From contig JADZBJ010000035.1 in assembly GCA_020852155.1 (NCBI GenBank), positions 1-11,459 of the forward strand: a stretch of DNA of 11,459 bases, written 5' to 3'. This document shows, piece by piece, positions 5,955 through 11,459 of the stretch; position 1 is the first letter of the stretch; each line of letters starts with the position of its first letter. The DNA comes from Saprospiraceae bacterium (lineage in GTDB: Bacteria > Bacteroidota > Bacteroidia > Chitinophagales > Saprospiraceae). The notes under the pieces were generated by a model. The model made no database searches and was not told the origin of the DNA. It saw nothing but the letters and a program-made list of their open reading frames with translations. Made by a program: the position numbers and the translations under genes.

Positions 5955-7763
5955 ATGAGACATTTATCCATCCTCGCAGCCTGGCTGCTACTCTTTCCAT
6001 TATCCCTTCATGCCCAGTTGCCACCTGCCTGTGCGGCGGGGTCATCGTCTGTTACCTGCGCTACAGCCTGTATCAACTGCAATTTCAACGGGTTTTCCGG
6101 CAGCACCGTCGGGTTTCCGTCGGGCATCGTTCCGAATTTTTGTGGTACTGTTGAAAATGCCCAATGGCTGGGCTTCATCGCTGGCTCGGCTACGGCGGAG
6201 TTTACGATACAGCCTTCCAACTGCACCGATGCCAATGGCGTTCAGGTCGCGTTGTACGAAGACTGCATGGGCATGCCGCTCGACTGTGAAAAAGGTCAAA
6301 TGGGCGGTGGAAGCATGCCTGTTTCCATCACAGCGCCACTTACGCCCGGCCGAAATTATTTCCTGATGATTGACGGTTATGCAGGCGACAACTGCGATTT
6401 TCAGGTAACTGTCACGCCTAACAGCGCCGTTTACCAGCCGCCGCTGGGCAATATCGGCGCCATCGAAGGGCCAACAGCCGTGTGCTCAGGCGCAACATTT
6501 ACCTATTCAGTACCGCCTGTTTCCGGCGCTTCGGCCTATATCTGGACAGGTCCACCCGGAACAATGATTGATACTGTTCCTTTGCCCGTCACGCTGGTTG
6601 GCGCAAATGCCAATCGGGTGCAGATTACTTTCGGAACAACCGGCGGACAAATTTGCGCGCAAGCAGCAAACAGTTGCGAAACCAATGCGCCCTGTGCCAG
6701 CAGTTTAAACATCTCGATTTTACCGGATTCGGAACGCCCCGATTTCATTGGCGACACACTGGCCAATCTGGCGTGTTCCGATGCACCAATTTCGCTCAAC
6801 CTGCAAATTCAACCTGCGGCGAATTACCTATATCAATGGACAACTGACAGCACCGGACAGATCACGTCGGGGGCCGACCAGTTACAACCTAAAATTGCCG
6901 TCACCGGACGATATACGCTGGTGGCAACCAACACGCAAAATGGTTGTTCGTCGGCCATCAGTATTCAGGTTGGCGAACCGGAACCGCCTTCGGGCGCAGT
7001 ACTGTCGGTGTCATCCGTTAAATGCTATGGCCTGAAAGACGGTAGCCTGCGCATTGATTCGGTGCGCAACGGCGCCGCGCCTTATGTGTATGCCCTTGAT
7101 AATGCGCCGTTTTTACCGGACACCTACTACGCACGCCTTGATCCCGGCGAGCACCACCTGAGCATCGAAGCGGCTGACGGTTGTCTGTGGGACACGACGT
7201 TTATGGTAGAAGAGCCGAACGAATTACTGCTTGATCTGGGGCAGGACACTACCCTGCTGCTGGGCAATTCAATCAAACTATGGGAACCAGCGTTTTTAAA
7301 TGAACCGTGGCGCAACGACAGTCTGATCGGTTTACCTGTCCAGTTTTCGCCTTATTTGTGCGACACTTGTTCATATTCACCAACAGTCAGTTTCCGATAC
7401 GCCGTAACTGTCGTGGATTCAAATGGCTGCACTGCCACTGACGAACGACTGATAACGGTAGTGAAAAACAGGCAGGTTTTTGCGCCCAATGTCTTTGCGC
7501 CGGAAGGGAAAGGCGGCAATGAACGATTTACGCTGTTCAGCGGCCCGGATGTAGATGAAATTGTGTGGATGCGGATTTTTGACCGATGGGGTCAAATGAT
7601 TTTTGAAAACACCACATTCGCTCCGGACGAACTCGGCGAAGGCTGGGACGGGCGTGGTAAAAATCGTGAATTCACACCCGGCGTTTATGTCTGGCAGGCA
7701 GAAATTCGATTCAAAGACGGCGAAAAACAGGTGCGCTCAGGCGACGTTGTGGTGTATCGCTAA
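5955..7763 (+). CDS. Exported T9SS type B cargo protein with PKD- and SprB-like repeats
   Basis: A 602-residue surface or secreted protein. Residues 1-20 are a Sec signal peptide (hydrophobic LSILAAWLLLFPLSL, cleavage expected after LHA). A Cys-rich N-terminal beta domain (about 25-155) follows, then a PKD-like/Ig-like region (about 169-258), a second Ig-like module (about 262-340), an SprB-type repeat (about 349-421, with CYGLKDGSLRIDS and EAADGCLWDTTF), and another PKD-like module (about 425-502). Residues about 507-602 form the gliding-motility-associated/T9SS type B sorting domain: VFAPNVFAPEG, MRIFDRWGQMIFE, GWDGRGKN, FTPGVYVWQAEI, ending GDVVVYR. This predicts export by the Por secretion system. 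No enzymatic domain is visible, so adhesion is the likeliest role by inference. The ATG at 5955 directly precedes the signal peptide; a TTG 51 bases upstream would bury it. The C-terminal stop is one base from the convergent NlpC/P60 stop. Confidence 0.93.
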   Translation: MRHLSILAAWLLLFPLSLHAQLPPACAAGSSSVTCATACINCNFNGFSGSTVGFPSGIVPNFCGTVENAQWLGFIAGSATAEFTIQPSNCTDANGVQVALYEDCMGMPLDCEKGQMGGGSMPVSITAPLTPGRNYFLMIDGYAGDNCDFQVTVTPNSAVYQPPLGNIGAIEGPTAVCSGATFTYSVPPVSGASAYIWTGPPGTMIDTVPLPVTLVGANANRVQITFGTTGGQICAQAANSCETNAPCASSLNISILPDSERPDFIGDTLANLACSDAPISLNLQIQPAANYLYQWTTDSTGQITSGADQLQPKIAVTGRYTLVATNTQNGCSSAISIQVGEPEPPSGAVLSVSSVKCYGLKDGSLRIDSVRNGAAPYVYALDNAPFLPDTYYARLDPGEHHLSIEAADGCLWDTTFMVEEPNELLLDLGQDTTLLLGNSIKLWEPAFLNEPWRNDSLIGLPVQFSPYLCDTCSYSPTVSFRYAVTVVDSNGCTATDERLITVVKNRQVFAPNVFAPEGKGGNERFTLFSGPDVDEIVWMRIFDRWGQMIFENTTFAPDELGEGWDGRGKNREFTPGVYVWQAEIRFKDGEKQVRSGDVVVYR

Positions 7764-7764
7764 A

Positions 7765-8625
7765 TCAGGCAAACAACTCGCCTTGTAGCAGCAGGTCATC
7801 CGCAGTGCCGGATTCAGATGTTTCAATATTGTCCTGAAAATCAGGCTGATCTGGCAGCAAGCGCTTCACGATGCGCAACTGGTGGGTGTAACGATTTAAC
7901 TCGCGGTTGTAAATTCCGAAGTGATCGAGTTTGTCAATTCTGACTTTACCGGACGCATGGATAATATAGCAATCAGGCAAAATGAGTCCGACGTGCGTGA
8001 TATGCCCTTTTTCATTGTCAAAAAACGCGAGGTCGCCCGACTGGCATTCTTCCATAAAGTCAATCGCGCGGCCTTGTGTGACTTGTTGTGAAGCATCGCG
8101 CAACAAGCGGACGCCAGCCATTTTATAGACCATTTGCGTCAGTCCGGAACAATCAATACCAAAGGGCGAGCGGCCTCCCCACAAAGACGGCGCATGCAGG
8201 TAACGTTTGGCCACTTTTACCACCCATTCAATGCCTAATTGTTGCTCTGAAGGCGTAATCACCGGCCCTGAAAACTGAAAACGTTGATCGCCGAGCGAAC
8301 AGCGCAAGCCGTCGTAATTGGGCAAAACAGCGCCCATCGTCAGGGGTAAAAAGTGATCGGCAGCCATCAAGCCTTCAACCAGCGACAGGTTCATGGTCTG
8401 GCTGCCTTGATAAGCCTCGTATTCAGCCGTTTCGAGCAAGCGCAGTTGCTTGGTATCTACCCAACCTGAATAGCCATCCCAGGAACAGACAACATGACGC
8501 CAGTTGTCTTTTGTTTCCGTAACTTCTACGGTTTCGCCGAAAAGCAGTTGCGAAACCATTTCGCTCCGGTCGGACGGGTGGGCGCGCAAAGGCGCAATAC
8601 TGACTTGGCAAACGGCATGTTGCAT
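7765..8625 (-). CDS. SH3b-NlpC/P60 family cell-wall cysteine peptidase
   Basis: Predicted to cut peptide bonds in peptidoglycan stem peptides, as in gamma-D-glutamyl-diamino-acid endopeptidases (C40). The 286-residue product has an N-terminal SH3b domain (about 1-63: VCQVSIAPLRAHPSDRSEMV, WRHVVC, GYSGWVD), a second SH3-like segment (about 68-120), and an NlpC/P60 domain (about 130-255). Catalytic residues are visible: C159 in FGIDCSGLTQ, H211 in HITHVGLIL, and H223 in IIHASG. A short acidic tail follows. There is no signal peptide, as in many Bacteroidota homologues with this two-SH3b layout, so it may act on imported muropeptides in the cytoplasm, for which this is inference. The ATG at 8625 gives the family-typical opening; an in-frame TTG 33 bases upstream is less likely. 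Its leader contains a conspicuous double hairpin. Confidence 0.93.
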   Translation of the reverse strand: MQHAVCQVSIAPLRAHPSDRSEMVSQLLFGETVEVTETKDNWRHVVCSWDGYSGWVDTKQLRLLETAEYEAYQGSQTMNLSLVEGLMAADHFLPLTMGAVLPNYDGLRCSLGDQRFQFSGPVITPSEQQLGIEWVVKVAKRYLHAPSLWGGRSPFGIDCSGLTQMVYKMAGVRLLRDASQQVTQGRAIDFMEECQSGDLAFFDNEKGHITHVGLILPDCYIIHASGKVRIDKLDHFGIYNRELNRYTHQLRIVKRLLPDQPDFQDNIETSESGTADDLLLQGELFA

Positions 8626-8731
8626 GAGAGGAGATCCGTTTCGTGAAATCGGCAGCAAAAAAACAAGTTATTTTCGATTCCCAAACAAGCGGTTAGGCAG
8701 TAAGTCGAACTTCACAAAATTCAAGTGGAAT

Positions 8732-8796
8732 GGTTGAAAATGCAGTTGACGCTAAATATTTGATTTTCAACATCTTGCGTCAACTGCATTTTAACC
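8732..8796 (-). promoter_or_regulatory. Overlapping alternative hairpins between RDD and NlpC/P60 genes
   Basis: AAAATGCAGTTGACGC (8737-8752) and its exact complement at 8777-8792 make a perfect 16-bp stem with a 24-base loop, extendable by GGTT/AACC past one bulged base. A second hairpin pairs GTTGAAAAT (8733-8741) with ATTTTCAAC (8763-8771), which lies in the loop of the first; the two share 8737-8741 and cannot both form. It lies 33 bases after the RDD stop and about 107 bases before the NlpC/P60 start. The minus-strand 3' arm ends in TTTT, so it may terminate odhB-RDD transcription; a palindromic mobile remnant is another option. Confidence 0.65.
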
Positions 8797-8829
8797 GACA
8801 AGTCCTGATAAATTTAAACAACCTCCAGG

Positions 8830-9576
8830 TCAACGCGTCAGCACGATATAATCCTGAATGAGCGTTTTCAGAAAATTCAGCCTGTTATCTGGCCGGCGTT
8901 CTATTTTCAGGATGGGCATCAAGTGTGTCACAAGGTCTTCTACCACTTCCAAATGCGCCTGATTGGGGTATTCCTGATAGCGTTTTATCACCCGGTTAAT
9001 CATCAGCATATCCTGTTCGGATAGATCCCGCACCTGCGGAAATTGCGGCTCATAATTGGCGCGGGTGGATAAATTCAGGATGGAACTCAAGCGATACAGG
9101 TGCGACGCATTGAAGACTTTAATGACGGTCGTATGGGCCGCCATGTCGCCGAGCCGCTGACTTCGGGGCGTTGTTTTGATCAAAATTGCCCCGACAGCCC
9201 CGCCGCTAAACATCGAATCTACGAGGTGCAACACCGAACGCAACAGCAAGTCGCTCCACTCCGGGTCTTTGCCATCCAGCCTGACCACCTTAATGGCCAA
9301 TGCCTTTTTGCCCGGTGTTTGTCCGTTGTTCCAGGTTTCAAACCCGATATTGTACAGAAAATACAACAGGAACGGTGTGACAACCAACAGCCTTAACCAA
9401 CCTGAATCTTCGAAAATCATCCCGCGCGTTATCGCCTGAATCAATTGAATCAACACGAGGCTTCCCACCACCACGACAAACGTGTCAATAATCCACGCCA
9501 GCGCGCGGTCGCGCAACGCAGCCAGTTCGTACTCGATGGTAACGTTCTGTGTGGTGGTGATCTCGATGGTTTTCAT
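8830..9576 (-). CDS. RDD-family membrane protein with cytoplasmic C-terminal extension
   Basis: RDD proteins are small integral membrane proteins, some implicated in ion or small-molecule transport; the substrate here cannot be told. The 248 residues start with a short beta-rich segment, then the family signature LRDRALAWIIDTF (R22, D23, D31) leading into a first membrane helix (about 26-50), a second (about 60-80, LRLLVVTPFLLYFLYNIGF), the conserved NGQTPGKKALAIKVVR loop (84-99), and a third hydrophobic stretch (about 110-134). RLGDMAAHTTVIKV (141-154) closes the RDD domain. Residues about 158-248 are a soluble helical extension with many charges (RVIKRYQEY, VVEDLVTHLMP). It begins 25 bases after odhB and is probably co-transcribed with it; no functional tie between the two is evident. 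Confidence 0.92.
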   Translation of the reverse strand: MKTIEITTTQNVTIEYELAALRDRALAWIIDTFVVVVGSLVLIQLIQAITRGMIFEDSGWLRLLVVTPFLLYFLYNIGFETWNNGQTPGKKALAIKVVRLDGKDPEWSDLLLRSVLHLVDSMFSGGAVGAILIKTTPRSQRLGDMAAHTTVIKVFNASHLYRLSSILNLSTRANYEPQFPQVRDLSEQDMLMINRVIKRYQEYPNQAHLEVVEDLVTHLMPILKIERRPDNRLNFLKTLIQDYIVLTR

Positions 9577-9601
9577 GACGATTACGTCGGGAATTCAGAC
9601 C

Positions 9602-10864
9602 TTAAATATCCAGCAACAGCGAGACCGGATCTTCGATCAGGTTTTTCACTTTGACGAGGAAGGTCACCGAGGTGCTGCCGTCAATGATACGGTGGTCATA
9701 ACTCAATGCCAGGTACATCATCGGGCGGATGACAATCTCGCCATTGACCACTACCGGGCGGTCTTTGATGGCGTGCATGCCCAGGATGGCGCTTTGTGGC
9801 TCGTTGATAATCGGCGTACTCATGAAGCTGCCAAACACGCCGCCATTGGTGATCGTGAAAGTTCCACCTGACATTTCATCCAGCGACAATTTACCGTCGC
9901 GGGCTTTGCCAGCCAGTTCTTTCAGTTTGTTTTCCACATCGGCAAAGTTGAGGCTTTCAACATTTTTGATGGGCGGAACGACCAAACCCGAAGGCGTGCT
10001 GATCGCAATGCTGATGTCGGCGTAGTCATGATAAACGATGTCGTCGCCGTCAATAAAGGCGTTCACTTCGGGCATTTCCAGCAACACCTTGGCGCATGCC
10101 TTGGCGAAAATGGACATAAAGCCGAGTTTGATGCCGTATTTTTTAACAAATGCTTCCTGATATTTTTCGCGGAAAGCCATGACGCCGCTCATGTCCACCT
10201 CGTTGAAAGTGGTCAGCATGGCCGTGTTGTTTTTAGCGCTCACTAATCGCTTGGCGATGGTGCGGCGCATGCGCGTCATTTTTTCGCGGCGATCATTGCG
10301 GCTAAAGGCAACGGCCGGGGCTGCGGGTTTGGGCGCAGCAGGCGCCGGTGCAGCCGCCGCCGGAGCGCTTGGCGTCGCAGCAGGTGCGGCAGGTGCGTTG
10401 GAAACGGCTTTTTGCGCGTCGTCTTTGGTGATACGACCATCGCGGCCGGTTCCGCTTACATTGGATGGATCAACATTGCCTTCTGCCAGAATTTTTGCGG
10501 CAGCAGGAGAAGGTGTTCCTGTGGCGTAGTTGGCCGAACCTGAAGATGCCAGTTGAGCAGGCGCAGCCGGAGCAGCAGGTTCTGTTTTAGTGGCGGCAGG
10601 TGCGGCAGCCGGGGCTGCGCCGGAGGCCGAAGTATCTATTTTGGCAAAAACAGCGCCGACATTAAGGTCTTCGCCTTCTTTGGCAACCCAGGTCAGGGTT
10701 CCGGCCGAATCGGCAGACAATTCCTGATTGGCTTTTTCTGTTTCGATTTCGCAGAGCGGTTCGTCCATTGCCACCTGTGAGCCATTGGGCTTCAACCATT
10801 TGGAGAAGGTAACATTGCTGATGGATTCGCCGAGATTCGGGATTTTCAGTTCTATAACTGCCAT
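9602..10864 (-). CDS. odhB: Dihydrolipoyllysine succinyltransferase, E2 of 2-oxoglutarate dehydrogenase
   Basis: Core of the 2-oxoglutarate dehydrogenase complex; transfers the succinyl group from lipoyl-lysine to CoA in the TCA cycle. The 420 residues hold one lipoyl domain (1-78, PNLGESISNVTF at 9-20 and ETEKANQEL with lipoylated K44), an Ala/Pro-rich linker, a peripheral subunit-binding domain (about 113-153, PSPAAAKILAEGNVDPS and GTGRDGRITKDD), a second Ala/Pro linker (156-186), and the catalytic domain (about 188-420). The active-site motif is YDHRIIDGS with H391 and D395. KNNTAMLTTFNEVDMS (211-226) is characteristic of succinyl- rather than acetyl- or branched-chain acyltransferases, which fixes the substrate. 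The symbol sucB is an equal name. The E1 partner (odhA/sucA), commonly adjacent in Bacteroidota, is not here: upstream lies an unrelated gene. The leader is long and rich in repeats. The RDD gene follows after 25 bases. Confidence 0.96.
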   Translation of the reverse strand: MAVIELKIPNLGESISNVTFSKWLKPNGSQVAMDEPLCEIETEKANQELSADSAGTLTWVAKEGEDLNVGAVFAKIDTSASGAAPAAAPAATKTEPAAPAAPAQLASSGSANYATGTPSPAAAKILAEGNVDPSNVSGTGRDGRITKDDAQKAVSNAPAAPAATPSAPAAAAPAPAAPKPAAPAVAFSRNDRREKMTRMRRTIAKRLVSAKNNTAMLTTFNEVDMSGVMAFREKYQEAFVKKYGIKLGFMSIFAKACAKVLLEMPEVNAFIDGDDIVYHDYADISIAISTPSGLVVPPIKNVESLNFADVENKLKELAGKARDGKLSLDEMSGGTFTITNGGVFGSFMSTPIINEPQSAILGMHAIKDRPVVVNGEIVIRPMMYLALSYDHRIIDGSTSVTFLVKVKNLIEDPVSLLLDI

Positions 10865-10881
10865 TGAATTTGGATGTGGGT

Positions 10882-10909
10882 AATGATGAATGATGAATGA
10901 TAAATGATG
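10882..10909. repeat. Four-copy heptamer tandem repeat before odhB
   Basis: The unit AATGATG is repeated at 10882-10888, 10889-10895, 10896-10902 (ending A instead of G) and 10903-10909. On the coding strand this is CATCATT, ending 17 bases before the odhB ATG, just upstream of where a ribosome would bind. A near-perfect short array can change copy number by slippage, in steps of seven bases. Confidence 0.85.
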
Positions 10910-10973
10910 AATATCAATTTGATAATCAAGATGTTAAGCAGGTTATATCAGTCAAAATTTAACAATACCTGGA

Positions 10974-11024
10974 TGTGATAGTGTGATGATGTGATAATGC
11001 GATGATTTTCAGGACATTATCACA
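10974..11024. repeat. Octamer tandem repeat with overlapping inverted repeat
   Basis: Four imperfect copies of TGTGATRA lie in tandem: TGTGATAG (10974-10981), TGTGATGA (10982-10989), TGTGATAA (10990-10997), TGCGATGA (10998-11005). TGTGATAATG (10990-10999) is also the left arm of a perfect 10-bp inverted repeat, with CATTATCACA at 11015-11024 and a 15-base spacer. It could fold as an RNA hairpin in the odhB leader or serve as paired regulator half-sites. Confidence 0.7.
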
Positions 11025-11030
11025 AAGGGC

Positions 11031-11072
11031 GCTCAAAAAACATATTTAGTAATACCTTTTTGAGCAAAAGGT
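11031..11072 (-). promoter_or_regulatory. Mutually exclusive hairpins in odhB leader
   Basis: GCTCAAAAA (11031-11039) is exactly complementary to TTTTTGAGC (11057-11065). ACCTTTT (11054-11060) is exactly complementary to AAAAGGT (11066-11072) across a 5-base loop. The two stems share 11057-11060, and the arm at 11057-11065 covers the second loop, so only one can form at a time. In minus-strand RNA the shorter hairpin is made first. This has the topology of an attenuator, although no U-run directly follows either stem. Confidence 0.5.
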
Positions 11073-11075
11073 TCA

Positions 11076-11089
11076 CCGGTACGTACCGG
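11076..11089. promoter_or_regulatory. 14-bp perfect palindrome, possible operator
   Basis: CCGGTACGTACCGG is its own complement over all 14 bases. A partial copy of its half, ACCGGTA, recurs at 11133-11139. If the TAACTTTG box at 11106-11099 is the odhB promoter, the palindrome lies at about +3 to +16 of the transcript, a usual place for a repressor site. No regulator gene is present nearby. Confidence 0.45.
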
Positions 11090-11098
11090 CAAACTGCG

Positions 11099-11106
11099 CA
11101 AAGTTA
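11099..11106 (-). promoter_or_regulatory. Candidate -7 box for odhB-RDD
   Basis: TAACTTTG on the minus strand matches TAnnTTTG exactly and would place the start of transcription near 11092, giving a leader of about 230 bases. A second exact match, TATATTTG, is at 11150-11143, closer to the end of the upstream gene. Neither has a clear -33 TTTG. At least one promoter is expected here because the upstream gene is functionally unrelated. Confidence 0.4.
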
Positions 11107-11172
11107 GCGCGCGCTACGGAATTATTACCAGAACCGGTAGAACAAATATAGAAAAGTATATTCGATGCGGCT

Positions 11173-11459
11173 CTACTTCCGATAATTGAATTTCAACAGC
11201 AGCCCTTCGCCTTTTTTGCCTTCGCTGCTGATGAGCAAATTACCTGCGGCATCAAACGAAATACCTTCCGGTTGCGGCATCACTTTTTTATCCAGACGGA
11301 CGGCAAAGCGAATTTGGCCGGTGGTGTAATCCAGCACAACGAGGCGTTTTTTAGCGGTGGAAATGACAAATATTTCGCCCGTTTTGGGGTGTATGGCAAT
11401 ACCTGACGGACTGAAAAAATTAGGTTTATCCTCCGGGCCATCGGGTACCAAACGGGCCA
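11173..11459 (-). CDS. C-terminal part of SdiA-regulated-type beta-propeller protein
   Basis: Only the last 95 residues are in the window; the reading frame is open to the right edge, so no start is called. The segment PSGIAIHPKTGEIFVISTAK, then LVVLDYTTGQI, then MPQPEGISFDAAGNLLISSE and a final LLLKFNY are successive four-strand blades of a propeller, and the MPQPEGI...G.LLISSE pattern is that of the SdiA-regulated domain family (PF06977). Members are often exported; a signal peptide or lipoprotein box would lie outside the window. The biochemical role is not established for most members. A link to quorum sensing should not be inferred from the family name. It ends 308 bases before odhB and no convincing terminator follows. 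Confidence 0.8.
   Translation of the reverse strand, partial: ARLVPDGPEDKPNFFSPSGIAIHPKTGEIFVISTAKKRLVVLDYTTGQIRFAVRLDKKVMPQPEGISFDAAGNLLISSEGKKGEGLLLKFNYRK

Noticed and set aside
8626..8658. TTG start adding 11 residues to the NlpC/P60 protein
   Set aside because: The ATG at 8625 yields the usual family N-terminus.
10882..11005. CRISPR array
   Set aside because: Units of 7-8 bases directly abut with no spacers and there are no cas genes.
10990..11024. TGTGA...TCACA as a CRP-type site
   Set aside because: The half-sites are 25 bases apart instead of the usual 6, and the arms pair as a 10-bp hairpin.
11443..11451. TTG at 11451 as start of the SdiA-regulated-type gene
   Set aside because: The frame continues open to the window edge and the product would be less than a third of a propeller; the true start is outside.

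Overview
This window reads as chromosomal DNA of a Bacteroidota species, most likely a Saprospiraceae-like lineage. This rests on four things: an exported protein ending in a gliding-motility/type IX secretion (T9SS type B) C-terminal domain, almost no Shine-Dalgarno sequences before start codons, TAnnTTTG boxes of the Bacteroidota sigma type in gene-free stretches, and an efp-accB-accC gene order. The genus assignment is inference; no rRNA or marker phylogeny is possible here.

Layout, left to right. (1) 1-1256, minus: 5' two-thirds or more of a glutamine-dependent NAD+ synthetase (nadE), cut by the window edge. (2) 1257-1672: divergent gap with an imperfect dyad, a poly-A/T tract and a UUCG-capped stem. 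(3) 1673-2698, plus: membrane-anchored coiled-coil protein of unknown function, closed by a strong terminator. (4) 2699-3106: repeat-rich gap with heptamer A/T repeats, a large imperfect palindrome, and the terminator of the next operon. (5) 5652-3107, minus: efp, accB, accC as one apparent operon, combining elongation factor P with the biotin carrier and biotin carboxylase subunits of acetyl-CoA carboxylase. (6) 5955-7763, plus: large exported T9SS cargo protein. (7) 8625-7765, minus: SH3b-NlpC/P60 cell-wall peptidase whose stop is one base from that of the T9SS gene. (8) 10864-8830, minus: odhB (E2 of 2-oxoglutarate dehydrogenase) followed 25 bases later by an RDD-family membrane protein. 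(9) 10865-11172: repeat- and hairpin-rich leader of odhB. (10) 11173-11459, minus: 3' end of an SdiA-regulated-type beta-propeller protein.

Most genes are housekeeping (NAD synthesis, fatty-acid precursor synthesis, translation, TCA cycle) and their identification is secure. There is no phage, insertion sequence, CRISPR array, RNA gene or defence locus that I can see. The parts worth a second look are the arginine at the tip of EF-P, the mutually exclusive hairpins before the NlpC/P60 gene and odhB, the short tandem repeats, and the uncharacterised coiled-coil membrane protein. I do not see convincing evidence of a wholly new multi-gene system.
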